64,000 nucleotides of DNA, taken from NCBI GenBank assembly GCA_045640525.1, contig JAZUFE010000038.1, positions 1-64,000 of the forward strand, written 5' to 3'. Position numbers and translations under genes: made by a program. Under the pieces are notes generated by a model, which had not been told where the DNA came from, made no database searches, and saw only the letters and a list, made by a program, of their open reading frames with translations. This DNA comes from JAILLW01 sp045640525 (GTDB lineage: Bacteria; Bacillota; Clostridia; Lachnospirales; Lachnospiraceae). Shown in pieces: positions 7,477 through 16,659 of the stretch (its first letter is position 1; each line of letters opens with the position of its first letter).

Positions 7477-9522
7477 ATGACAAGTAAGCAAGGAAGTCTG
7501 TCGATTAACAGCGAGAACATATTTCCTATTATCAAGAAGTGGCTGTATTCGGATCACGATATCTTTTACAGAGAACTGATTTCTAACGGATGCGATGCCA
7601 TAACCAAATTGAAAAAATTGGATATGATGGGTGAGTATACGCTTCCCAATGACTATAAAGCCAGAATAGACGTGCTTGTTAATCCTACAGACAAGACACT
7701 TAAATTTATTGATAACGGTATCGGTATGACAGCCGACGAAGTGGAAGAATATATCAATCAGATAGCTTTTTCGGGAGCTACCGATTTCATTTCCAAGTAT
7801 AAAGATAAAGCTAATGATGACCAGATAATAGGTCATTTCGGACTCGGATTCTATTCGGCATTTATGGTAGCCAAAGAAGTTCATATCGATACTTTAAGCT
7901 ATCAAAAGGATGCTGCCCCCGTTCACTGGGAATGTGACGGTGGTACGGAATTCACAATGGAGGACGGAAATAAGGACACTGTCGGAACTACCATTACATT
8001 GTTCCTTAACGATGACGTACTCGAATTCTGTAATGAATACAAAGCGCGCGAGGTTATTAAAAAGTATTGCTCTTTCATGCCGACCGAAATATATCTTTCC
8101 AAGGAAAACTCTGATGATACGCAGACAATCAAGGCTGATGAGATTAAAGAAGGCGATGTGATTGTTGAGGAGATTAAACCGGAGAAGGAAGGCGACGAGA
8201 CTAAGCTTAAGATTAAGAAACGCCCCGAACTTTTGAACGAAACAACACCGCTTTGGATGAAACATCCGAATGAATGTACCAAGGAAGAATACTTGGAATT
8301 CTATCGTAAGGTATTCCAGGATTATAAGGAACCGTTGTTCTGGATTCATCTTAACATGGATTATCCTTTCAACTTGAAAGGTATTCTGTATTTCCCTAAG
8401 ATAAATATGGAATATGAATCCATCGAGGGTGTAATAAAACTATACAATAATCAGGTGTTTATTGCGGACAATATCAAGGAGGTAATTCCGGAATTCCTGA
8501 TGCTTCTTAAGGGCGTAATAGATTGTCCGGATCTGCCTTTAAATGTTTCAAGATCTGCATTGCAAAACGACGGTTTTGTTAACAAAATCAGCGAATATAT
8601 TACCAAGAAGGTTGCTGATAAATTGTCGGGAATGTGTAAAACAGAAAAAGACGAGTATGAAAAGTATTGGGATGACATATCTCCGTTTATCAAGTACGGT
8701 TGTCTTAAGGATGACAAGTTCTGCACCAAGATGACAGACTACATTCTCTTCAAGAATATGGACGGCAAGTACCTGACATTGCCGGAGTGTCTTGAAGTTA
8801 ACAAGATAGATCCCGATGACGAGAATTCGGAAGATAAAGATAAGGATGTTGAGGTGGTAAATGCAGACGGCACTTCGGCTACAGATAACGAATCGGAAGA
8901 AGAAAAGAAAGAAAAAGTCATCTACTATGTAACGGATACCAAGCAGCAGGCATCATATATGGAGATGTTTAAGAAAGCCAAAATGGAGGCGGTTATACTT
9001 GAACACAATATTGACCAGCCGTTCATTTCGCAGCTGGAATCCAAAAATGAGGGAATCAAATTCCAAAGAATCGATGCTGATTTGACGGATACATTTAAGG
9101 CCAAGACCTCTAAAAAAGAGGAAGAAGAGCTGACCCAAATGGCCGAAAAGATTAAAGAGGTTATGAAGAAAGCTCTTAAGAAGGATAAGATAGAGGTTAA
9201 GGTAGAGAAACTTAAAAACAAGAAAGTTGCTTCAATGATTACTCTTTCGGAAGAATCCCGTCGTATGCAGGATATGATGAAGATGTATTCAATGCCGGGA
9301 ATGGATATGGGAAGTTTCGGCAAGGAGGGCGAAACACTTGTACTTAATTCGGCGCATCCTTTGGTACAGTATGTTGTTGAAAAAGGAGATTCCGATAATT
9401 CAAAGATTATCTGCGAACAATTGTATGATTTGGCTTTGATACAGCACGCACCGCTTGAACCGGAAGCAATGGCACAGTTTATTGCAAGGTCTAACGACAT
9501 TATGCTTTTGCTTACCAAATAG
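7477..9522 (+). CDS. htpG: Hsp90-family molecular chaperone HtpG
   Basis: A 681-residue cytosolic ATP-dependent chaperone. GHKL ATPase motifs are visible in the N-terminal domain: RELISNGCDA near residue 32, DNGIGM at 79-84, and GHFGLGFYSAFM from residue 119. The middle domain contains the catalytic-loop region (LPLNVSRSALQ), and a typical dimerisation domain ends the protein. It is longer than the usual bacterial HtpG because of an acidic, low-complexity insertion at about residues 445-482 inside the middle domain. AAAGGAG precedes the ATG. It follows the PrsA-like gene by 12 nt. The DUF5717-like operon begins beyond a structured element at 9578-9645. Confidence 0.95.
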   Translation: MTSKQGSLSINSENIFPIIKKWLYSDHDIFYRELISNGCDAITKLKKLDMMGEYTLPNDYKARIDVLVNPTDKTLKFIDNGIGMTADEVEEYINQIAFSGATDFISKYKDKANDDQIIGHFGLGFYSAFMVAKEVHIDTLSYQKDAAPVHWECDGGTEFTMEDGNKDTVGTTITLFLNDDVLEFCNEYKAREVIKKYCSFMPTEIYLSKENSDDTQTIKADEIKEGDVIVEEIKPEKEGDETKLKIKKRPELLNETTPLWMKHPNECTKEEYLEFYRKVFQDYKEPLFWIHLNMDYPFNLKGILYFPKINMEYESIEGVIKLYNNQVFIADNIKEVIPEFLMLLKGVIDCPDLPLNVSRSALQNDGFVNKISEYITKKVADKLSGMCKTEKDEYEKYWDDISPFIKYGCLKDDKFCTKMTDYILFKNMDGKYLTLPECLEVNKIDPDDENSEDKDKDVEVVNADGTSATDNESEEEKKEKVIYYVTDTKQQASYMEMFKKAKMEAVILEHNIDQPFISQLESKNEGIKFQRIDADLTDTFKAKTSKKEEEELTQMAEKIKEVMKKALKKDKIEVKVEKLKNKKVASMITLSEESRRMQDMMKMYSMPGMDMGSFGKEGETLVLNSAHPLVQYVVEKGDSDNSKIICEQLYDLALIQHAPLEPEAMAQFIARSNDIMLLLTK

Positions 9523-9577
9523 CGATTTGCAACACAAATAAATACTGATTCGGTCGGCAAAATGACTGGAAAACAAA

Positions 9578-9645
9578 CCCCCTGATGTGCTATACTTAAA
9601 CAGTATGGGCTACTATGTAGCAATAGCAAAATCAGGGGGCTTTTT
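9578..9645 (+). terminator. Multi-stem terminator-like RNA between htpG and the DUF5717-like gene
   Basis: CCCCCTGAT (9578-9586) pairs with ATCAGGGGG (9631-9639). Inside it TGCTAT (9588-9593) pairs with ATAGCA (9623-9628). Inside that, GCTAC and GTAGC (9609-9621) form a third small hairpin. CTTTTT follows at once (9640-9645). In htpG read-through RNA this should terminate transcription. An extended -10 sequence, TGCTATACT (9588-9596), lies within the structure, and the GGGGG of the right arm is also the only good Shine-Dalgarno candidate for the GTG at 9650. The element may therefore couple termination, promotion and translation. Confidence 0.6.
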
Positions 9646-9649
9646 AATC

Positions 9650-12600
9650 GTGCAGTCTGCAGTAGACAGAATCTTAGAGGGCAATTTCAACCAGGATAAT
9701 CACACATTGGAGTTCTCATCTCCCGTAATCGAATTGTCGATAAGCGAGGGTGAAGTATATGAAGGAAGTTTCTTCATATACGGACCTGAAGATAAGGTTA
9801 CATCGGGAATTGTCTCAAGCACTTCTTTGCGAATGACATGTCCTGTTACCGAGTTTTCGGGTAAGGAAGTCGAAATTCCCTATTCTTTCAATTCCGTTGG
9901 ACTTTCCAATCACGATGAAGTCAAAGGTGATTTCAGAATTATTTCAAATCAAGGTGAATACATGATTTCCTTTGTTGTTAAGATAGGGGCGGAGAACATA
10001 GACACCTCACTTGGTAACATTAAGAATCTTTTTCATTTCACCAATTTGGCAAGAACCAATTGGAAGGAAGCAGTGGAATTGTTTGCTTCGAATGATTTCG
10101 AAATAATTTTCGGGGGAGTGGAGAAGCAGTACATCAGCGTGTACAGAGCATTGCGCGAGGGCCAAGACCCTGAGCAGAATCTCGAAGAATTTCTTTTACA
10201 TATCAAGAAAAAACAACCGGCAGAATTTATTATAGATGACCCCAATGTAAGAATAGACAATGTTTTGAGCAATATTGAAAAGACAATTGTTATTAACAGA
10301 AACGGTTGGGGATATTCGAATCTTACCATTTCCACACCGGACGATTTCATAGAATTGGGAACGGATTCGATAACAGCAGGTGATTTTGAAACAAACACGG
10401 TTCGCGTGCCGTATACAATCAAAGCGGAATGTCTTCACGAAGGACGCAACCTTGGAGTCATTGCTCTGGACAATCCCTATAATCATATCGAGATTACGGT
10501 TTGTGCGATAATACATCCGATTAATCGTAAGGTATCCAATATTTCACGAGCTTCAAAGCATCTTATAGTAGATTTGATGCAATACTATGAGGCATTCAGA
10601 ACACGTAAAATATCAGCCAACACATGGATGAGTGAAACTAATGCCATTGTGGATAAACTGATGGAAGTTGATCCGGATAACCAAGCCTTTACCATGTTTC
10701 ATGTTCAGCTTTTGATAACGCATGAAAGATATAATGAAGCAGGATGGCTTTTGGAACAAATGGAAAGTGATATTTTGAACGGCAAAAATCATGTTCTGTA
10801 TTGCTATTACTACTATTTGACTTCCCTGATTAACAGAACTTCGGACCATACGGACAATGTCACAAAGATAATAGAGCATGCCTACAAATCCGATTCTACG
10901 GATTGGAGAATAGCATGGCTTTTGTTATATACAAGTGAGGATTATGCCAAATCTCCGATGGCAAAATGGGATTTGCTTTCCAAGCAATTTGACTATGGCT
11001 CAAGGTCTCCCGTGATTTATGTTGAAGCGTATCAGGTACTGCTCAATAATCCTACGATACTCACGTATCTTGGCGAATTTGAAATTCAAGTGCTGCGATA
11101 CATGGCTAAGAAGGAAATATTGACGGTAGATATTGTAGAGCAGTTCATGTATCTTTTGAGCCGAATCAAAAATTACAATAAGAATATGTTTTCTTTGCTG
11201 AGCGCGTGCTACAAGATGGTACCCGGGACAGAAGTTTTACAGGCTATATGTACACTCCTTATTAACCTTGGCAGAACCGACAAGGTTGCCTTCGAATGGT
11301 ACAGCAAAGCAATAGATGAGCGAATAAGAGTTACCAAACTCTACGAATACTATATGCTGAGTCTTGATACAACTTTGAATATTGAGATTCCCAAAATCGT
11401 ATTGATGTATTTTGCGATAGACAGTTCACTTGAGCCTTCGAGAAATGCATATCTTTATTCATATGTATACAGAAACAGGACGGTATTTCCGGAACTGTTT
11501 GCAAACTATGAGGAGGCTATTGAAAAGTTCGCACTGACCAGAATTTTGTCGGGACAAAATAACAAGTACCTGGCTTATTTATACAGAAACATCCTAACCC
11601 CCGGTATGATTACTCCGGATGTTGCCAAGGGATTGTCAAAAGCTTTGTTTATTCATTCCGTAAAGATAAAGCGCAAAGACATTAAGGCCATCGTCGTAAA
11701 ATATAATAATCTTAACAATGAATATATTTATCCTGTACAGGGTGATGATGAGTATATTCCGCTGTACGGAAGTAATTATCAGATAGCACTGTGTGACAGA
11801 TGCGGTAACAGATATACATGCGAGGATGATTATGCTGTTGAAAGACTTTCTATACCGGATAAGTATGCTCCGATGATGGAAGGCCTTGTAGAAGATGATA
11901 TTCTGTACGATTTGTGGGTGTGCGAGCATGGCAAAGATATACATGCGATTAGCATTGACAATGTTTCCAATATGAAACGTCTTTGCGAATCGCCCGTGCT
12001 TATTGACTCTTTACGCAAGCAGATATTTTCAATGCTGATGGAATTCTATTACGAAGACGACAGGCTGACAGAACTTGATGAATTCTTGGAAAACGTCAGT
12101 ATGGATGATATAAGGCAGCAGGATATCACGGCAGCAATAAACTATATGGTTATTCGCGGTATGCATGAGAAAGCTTACGAGTGGATTTGCACATGTGGCG
12201 GCGATAATATCGATCCCAAGGTGATAATTCGCTTGTGTTCAAGATTGCTTGCGGTTGACCCCAAAAATGAAGACGGGGTGGAAGATACTACGATAACCGC
12301 ACTCATTTTCGGAGCATTTTCGAAAGGCAAGTCCGAGGATGTTCTTATCAATTATCTGATAAGATTCTTTAACGGAACGTCAAAAGAAATGCGTGATGTA
12401 TGGCGCGCGGCAACTGAAAACGGATTGAATGCATCAAATATTGAAGTGAAGATACTTGAACAGGTTCTGTATACCAATGCCTATGTGCCGGGAATTAAAG
12501 ATATCTTTGCATCATATGCAACCAAAAACGGTTGCGATAAGCTTGCAATGGCATTTATGTCGCAGATTTGTTTTGACTACTTTGTTCATGAGAAGATAAC

Positions 12601-13219
12601 AGATGATGATTACTTCGATATTCTGCAGAAATTTATCGATTCGGGTAAAGATATATCATTTGTGTGCAAATTGGCATATACCAAGTACTATGCGGATAAA
12701 TTCGAAAATGCGGATGACAGGACAGCCCGGATGTGCGTGGTTTTCCTAAAAGAAATCATCGCAAGGGGAATGGTTTTTCCGTATTTTAAAGAATATGCCA
12801 AATCCGTAACTTATATGCACAGATTTTTGGATAAGGTAATGATTGAATATCGCATTAAGGAAGGTCATAGTGCATCCATTCATTACATGATAGAGAAAAA
12901 TTCGGATGCCGACGGCGAATACATAAAAGAAGATATGCGTGATATGTATCACGGAATCTGTGTTAAGCAGTTCGTACTATTCTTTGGAGAAAAGCTCCAG
13001 TTCTATATCAGCGAAAGCGATGGTCAGACGGAGCAACTTACGGAATCCGGAACACTCGGAAGTAACGACATGGACCAGCATGACGGATTGACGAAGTATG
13101 GAATGATTAACGACATAGCCATATCAAGAACACTCGGAGATTACGGCACGATGGATAAACTACTGCTTGAATATTTCCAAAATGAATACTTACTGGATAA
13201 CCTGTTTACAATGGTTTAA
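9650..13219 (+). CDS. Giant DUF5717-like protein of unknown function
   Basis: A protein of about 1189 residues. I place the start at GTG 9650 because AGGGGG precedes it by 10 nt and because QSAVDRILEGNF looks like a natural N-terminus; GTG 9587 and ATG 9605 are in-frame alternatives without a ribosome site. The first 330 or so residues are beta-rich (repeated EVYEGSFFIYG-like and NGWGYSNLTI-like stretches, resembling Ig-like domains). The remainder is helical and repeat-like, reminiscent of TPR-type solenoids. A CDRCGNRYTCE segment near the middle could bind a metal. There is no signal peptide or membrane helix, so it is probably cytosolic. I recognise it as resembling DUF5717, a large uncharacterised Lachnospiraceae family. 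It is the first of four tightly packed genes. Confidence 0.8.
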   Translation: MQSAVDRILEGNFNQDNHTLEFSSPVIELSISEGEVYEGSFFIYGPEDKVTSGIVSSTSLRMTCPVTEFSGKEVEIPYSFNSVGLSNHDEVKGDFRIISNQGEYMISFVVKIGAENIDTSLGNIKNLFHFTNLARTNWKEAVELFASNDFEIIFGGVEKQYISVYRALREGQDPEQNLEEFLLHIKKKQPAEFIIDDPNVRIDNVLSNIEKTIVINRNGWGYSNLTISTPDDFIELGTDSITAGDFETNTVRVPYTIKAECLHEGRNLGVIALDNPYNHIEITVCAIIHPINRKVSNISRASKHLIVDLMQYYEAFRTRKISANTWMSETNAIVDKLMEVDPDNQAFTMFHVQLLITHERYNEAGWLLEQMESDILNGKNHVLYCYYYYLTSLINRTSDHTDNVTKIIEHAYKSDSTDWRIAWLLLYTSEDYAKSPMAKWDLLSKQFDYGSRSPVIYVEAYQVLLNNPTILTYLGEFEIQVLRYMAKKEILTVDIVEQFMYLLSRIKNYNKNMFSLLSACYKMVPGTEVLQAICTLLINLGRTDKVAFEWYSKAIDERIRVTKLYEYYMLSLDTTLNIEIPKIVLMYFAIDSSLEPSRNAYLYSYVYRNRTVFPELFANYEEAIEKFALTRILSGQNNKYLAYLYRNILTPGMITPDVAKGLSKALFIHSVKIKRKDIKAIVVKYNNLNNEYIYPVQGDDEYIPLYGSNYQIALCDRCGNRYTCEDDYAVERLSIPDKYAPMMEGLVEDDILYDLWVCEHGKDIHAISIDNVSNMKRLCESPVLIDSLRKQIFSMLMEFYYEDDRLTELDEFLENVSMDDIRQQDITAAINYMVIRGMHEKAYEWICTCGGDNIDPKVIIRLCSRLLAVDPKNEDGVEDTTITALIFGAFSKGKSEDVLINYLIRFFNGTSKEMRDVWRAATENGLNASNIEVKILEQVLYTNAYVPGIKDIFASYATKNGCDKLAMAFMSQICFDYFVHEKITDDDYFDILQKFIDSGKDISFVCKLAYTKYYADKFENADDRTARMCVVFLKEIIARGMVFPYFKEYAKSVTYMHRFLDKVMIEYRIKEGHSASIHYMIEKNSDADGEYIKEDMRDMYHGICVKQFVLFFGEKLQFYISESDGQTEQLTESGTLGSNDMDQHDGLTKYGMINDIAISRTLGDYGTMDKLLLEYFQNEYLLDNLFTMV

Positions 13220-14533
13220 GTGAAAAAGATGCTGACAGTTAAAGACGGAAACATAAAATCGAGTAACAAAAAAATAGTTATAGGATATGATTTGAGCCCA
13301 AATTTTGCGCAAATCAGTTTTTTTGACGCTTCTATGGATGAACCCGAAACGGTTTCTCCGATAGCGGGTTCAACCATGTACAATATACCGCTGGTGCTTG
13401 CCAAAAGACCGGGAATAGGACAATGGTTTTATGGCAGGGAGGCTCTAAAATATTCCGAGAATGAAGGAATTCTGGTAGATAATCTATTGGAAAGAGCACA
13501 GCGCGGAGAAGAGATAATGGTAGAGGACGAGGCTTTTGATCCGGTAGCTTTGCTTGCGCTGTTTATCAAAAGGAGCCTTGGCATTCTCAATTTGAGAATA
13601 TCGCCCAAGGATGTTGTGGCGTATATGTTTACCGTGGAAGAACTTGACGTGCGCACGGTTGAAGTGTTGTCGAGAGTGGTCGCTTCGCAGCAACTTAAGT
13701 GTGAAATGGTCACTTATCAAAGCCATGTGGAAAGCTTCTATAACTATATGATTCATCAATCGGAAGACTTGTGGCAGTATCAGGTTATGATACTCGAATA
13801 CGGAGATTTTCTGACGACCAGAAGATTTGAATGTACCAAAAATACCAAGCCGGAGGTTGTTTTCATTACATCAAAGGATTATCGTGATATGACACGTGTC
13901 CGGTTTTCGGAAGACGATAATGTGAAGCAACAGCAGTTTGCCGAATTGGATGCGAAGTTTGATGATATTTGCCAAGATGTCTTTGAGGGGACGGATGTTA
14001 CAACGGTTTATCTTTTGGGAGACGGATTTAAGGAACAGTGGCCTAAAGAGAGTTTAAAAACAATCTGCAGGAACAGGCGTGTTTTTCAAGGCAACAACTT
14101 GTACTGTAAGGGCGCATGTTATGCAATGATGGATAAAATTAATCCCTCGGAAGTATACAAAAGTCATGTGTTTTTGGGCGAAGACAAGGTCAAGGCTAAT
14201 GTCGGACTTAAGGCACTTCGAAGGGGCGAGGATTCATATCTTGCTATTTTGGATGCGGGAAGCAACTGGTTTGAAGCCAAAGCTGACTTTGAAATCATTC
14301 TGGATGAGGGAAATGAAATTGGTTTCGTCATTACCTCGCTTACGGGCGGACATGTTAATGAGAAAACAATTGTGCTTGACGGATTGCCTGAAAGACCGAG
14401 GGGAACGACGCGACTTGCAATCCATATCGAGATGAGTTCGGTCAATACGCTCGAACTGGAGATAGAGGATTTGGGATTCGGACAGATTATTAAGTCCAGC
14501 GGAAGAGCATGGACTCAGACTCTTAATATATAA
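13220..14533 (+). CDS. DUF5716-like protein with an actin/Hsp70-type ATPase fold
   Basis: A 437-residue protein starting with GTG directly after the stop of the preceding gene; ATG 13229 is the alternative and neither has a ribosome site, which implies translational coupling. VIGYDLSPNFAQISFFD near residue 22 resembles the first phosphate-binding loop of the actin/Hsp70 superfamily, and the later GQWFYGREALKY resembles Hsp70. TVYLLGDGF followed by NLYCKGACYAM resembles the adenosine motif region of Hsp70. The C-terminal 120 residues are beta-rich, which could be a substrate-like domain. The nearest named family I recall is DUF5716. ATPase activity is inferred, not shown. The position between a giant solenoid protein and a TPR protein suggests a chaperone-like or scaffold complex. 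Confidence 0.75.
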   Translation: MKKMLTVKDGNIKSSNKKIVIGYDLSPNFAQISFFDASMDEPETVSPIAGSTMYNIPLVLAKRPGIGQWFYGREALKYSENEGILVDNLLERAQRGEEIMVEDEAFDPVALLALFIKRSLGILNLRISPKDVVAYMFTVEELDVRTVEVLSRVVASQQLKCEMVTYQSHVESFYNYMIHQSEDLWQYQVMILEYGDFLTTRRFECTKNTKPEVVFITSKDYRDMTRVRFSEDDNVKQQQFAELDAKFDDICQDVFEGTDVTTVYLLGDGFKEQWPKESLKTICRNRRVFQGNNLYCKGACYAMMDKINPSEVYKSHVFLGEDKVKANVGLKALRRGEDSYLAILDAGSNWFEAKADFEIILDEGNEIGFVITSLTGGHVNEKTIVLDGLPERPRGTTRLAIHIEMSSVNTLELEIEDLGFGQIIKSSGRAWTQTLNI

Positions 14534-14546
14534 GTGGGAAACTAGT

Positions 14547-15380
14547 ATGACAAAGATAAGAATATGTACGGGAGAGTATGCCAACATTCCATATTATTTG
14601 AGCAGTGTCTGTGTCAATGTGTATTGCATGGAAGAACTGTGCTACCTCTTTGCACTTAATCCGTTCATGATTACTCAGGATATGATGAATTTGGATTTGG
14701 TGAATTGGATTGAAAGGGAATGCAAGCTGCCGGACTTGGCGGGAGAGCTTCGCCTTTTGTTTAACAGAGGCAGTCAGCTGATTGACTTTATCAATGCAAT
14801 AATGAGTTATGTAAACTATTGCAACGAAGAAGAACTTACACTAATTGATGAAACATTAAAGAATAATGCAGGACTGACCGATTATGAACGCAAGAAACAA
14901 CAGGCAGACTACCTGCTGCGAAACAGAAGATATGAGGCAGCCATTGAGGAGTACGAAATATTGCTTGGTATTCTGCCGGATGTGGAGAGCAAACTAAAAC
15001 CCCTGGTTTATAACAATATGGGATTTGCTTATGCAAGATTGTTTATGTTTGAAGTCGCTGCCAAATACTATAAGCGTGGATATGATATGACACATCTTAC
15101 GGATATGGCAGTACAATACCTGGCTGCACTGCGAATGCATTTTTCGGAAGACAAGTATTTACGATATATTGCCGAGCATCCTGAGTATCATGATGCATCT
15201 TTGGCGCTGGAAAGTAAGGTCAATAGCCTTTTGGGTGATTTCGAGGCTTCGCAGGAGTGCATAATGCTCAATGCACTGGACATTTACAAGGAAGAAGGTA
15301 ATGTTGCATCGTATTATGATGAAATTGATAAAGTTATTTGCGGCATGAAGGAAGATTATTTAAAACAGGTTATTGATTAA
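14547..15380 (+). CDS. TPR-containing protein of the DUF5716/DUF5717 cluster
   Basis: A 277-residue soluble protein. The N-terminal 100 residues form a compact domain starting with TKIRICTGEYANIPYYL. The C-terminal half carries tetratricopeptide-like helical pairs (RRYEAAIEEYEILLGILPD, YNNMGFAYARLFMFEVAAKYYKRGY). It begins 14 nt after the Hsp70-like gene and its TAA overlaps the next ATG by one base. TPR proteins are common partners of Hsp70/Hsp90-type chaperones, so an adaptor role is reasonable. No enzyme motif is visible. Confidence 0.75.
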   Translation: MTKIRICTGEYANIPYYLSSVCVNVYCMEELCYLFALNPFMITQDMMNLDLVNWIERECKLPDLAGELRLLFNRGSQLIDFINAIMSYVNYCNEEELTLIDETLKNNAGLTDYERKKQQADYLLRNRRYEAAIEEYEILLGILPDVESKLKPLVYNNMGFAYARLFMFEVAAKYYKRGYDMTHLTDMAVQYLAALRMHFSEDKYLRYIAEHPEYHDASLALESKVNSLLGDFEASQECIMLNALDIYKEEGNVASYYDEIDKVICGMKEDYLKQVID

Positions 15381-16582
15381 TGGGATTGCTGAAGCGTTTT
15401 ATTAACTGGAAAAAGTCAATAGAGGATCCTTTGTATGACCTGGAAGATTGGGAACAGGTTGATGCGTGGAATGAAGTTGTATACGACAGGTCGGAACTGA
15501 AGATACAGGACAAGAAAAGCCGTGAAACATATGTGCGCGGATGTCTTGAGCAAATCGCCGAAGCCTCACGAGAGGTTGATGCGCTTGAACTTGAGTATGA
15601 CACCATAACATCTAACCTTAAGGATATGGAAGAAATTGAGGCTCTTCCACCCGAAGAAGTAGAAATTGTGTCGAAATTCGCAAGACAGATTCAGGATTTG
15701 AAAGTTCAGCAATCGGGATATCTGAAGAGAACCAATCGAATGTCGGACGATAAGTACTATAAGCTTGAAGCTATGGAAAGCGAGCTTTCGGAAGGCTATA
15801 AGAAACTTAAGGAAACGGAAGAGTATCAGGTACTTATTAAGAAGGATCTTAAGAAGCTTGAGAATGAGAAACAGGCATATTATGTAAGAAAATATGATTT
15901 GAGAAATATGATTGAAGACTGCAGAACAATGTCAATCGTATGTTCTGTGGCCGTATTGGTGTGTCTGATAATTCTCCTTGTTTTACAGTACGCTTTCAAT
16001 CTCAAAACCCAAATCGGTTACCTTGCCGCTGTTTTGGCGGGGGCAGTGGGAATAACAATGATATTTATCAGAAATTCGGATTCAAAGACGGAGCTTAAAT
16101 CGGTTGAAAACGGAATATGCAGATTGATTCAACTTCAGAATACGGTAAAGATAAGATATGTGAATAATACCAATCTTTTGGATTATCTGTATGTCAAGTA
16201 TCAGGTTGCTTCATCGGAAGAACTCGGTAAGGACTATAATCAGTTTCTTGAAGAACGTGAAGAACGCCAAAAGTACGAGGAAGCCGAAGAAAAGCTTGGA
16301 AGCGTGGAACAGTCTTTCTTACATGAATTAAGAAGATATCAGGTTAAAGACCCGATGATATGGCTTTATCAAACCGAAGCTATTCTTGACAGGCGCGAAA
16401 TGGTGGAAATAAGGCATAAGCTTATTATTCAGCGTCAATCCTTAAGAAGGCAAATTGAATATAATAAGGATGTTGTGGCAGCCAAAGCCCAGGATGAGAT
16501 TAAAGATTTGGTGGATAAGTATCCCAAGTATGCAAGGGAGATTCTTGCCATAGTTTCCGAATATGAGAATGATTACAAATAG
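15380..16582 (+). CDS. Coiled-coil membrane protein of the DUF5716/DUF5717 cluster
   Basis: A 400-residue protein with a long charged coiled coil (about residues 45-180), two adjacent transmembrane segments (about residues 190-235) and a second charged helical region (about 245-400). No catalytic motif is visible. Two membrane helices with both coiled-coil arms on the same side suggest a membrane tether facing the cytoplasm. It starts inside the stop codon of the TPR gene (TAATG) and ends the four-gene unit. It could recruit the Hsp70-like and giant proteins to the membrane; this is inference. Confidence 0.75.
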   Translation: MGLLKRFINWKKSIEDPLYDLEDWEQVDAWNEVVYDRSELKIQDKKSRETYVRGCLEQIAEASREVDALELEYDTITSNLKDMEEIEALPPEEVEIVSKFARQIQDLKVQQSGYLKRTNRMSDDKYYKLEAMESELSEGYKKLKETEEYQVLIKKDLKKLENEKQAYYVRKYDLRNMIEDCRTMSIVCSVAVLVCLIILLVLQYAFNLKTQIGYLAAVLAGAVGITMIFIRNSDSKTELKSVENGICRLIQLQNTVKIRYVNNTNLLDYLYVKYQVASSEELGKDYNQFLEEREERQKYEEAEEKLGSVEQSFLHELRRYQVKDPMIWLYQTEAILDRREMVEIRHKLIIQRQSLRRQIEYNKDVVAAKAQDEIKDLVDKYPKYAREILAIVSEYENDYK

Positions 16583-16659
16583 GTATGGACTATTTGTGAG
16601 CACTCTGATAGTATAGTTATGCGCTTTAGCGTGCTATCAAAATGAAGAGGAGAACAGTT

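Noticed and set aside
6979..7884. Minus-strand open frame of 301 codons
   Set aside because: It spans the end of the foldase gene and the start of htpG in antisense; composition fits a shadow of well-supported genes.
8925..9629. Minus-strand open frame of 234 codons
   Set aside because: Antisense shadow of htpG, Ser/Ile-rich with no recognisable domain and no ribosome site.
9587..9649. Longer N-terminus of the DUF5717-like protein from GTG 9587 or ATG 9605
   Set aside because: No ribosome site, and the extension would be encoded by the stems of the terminator-like element.
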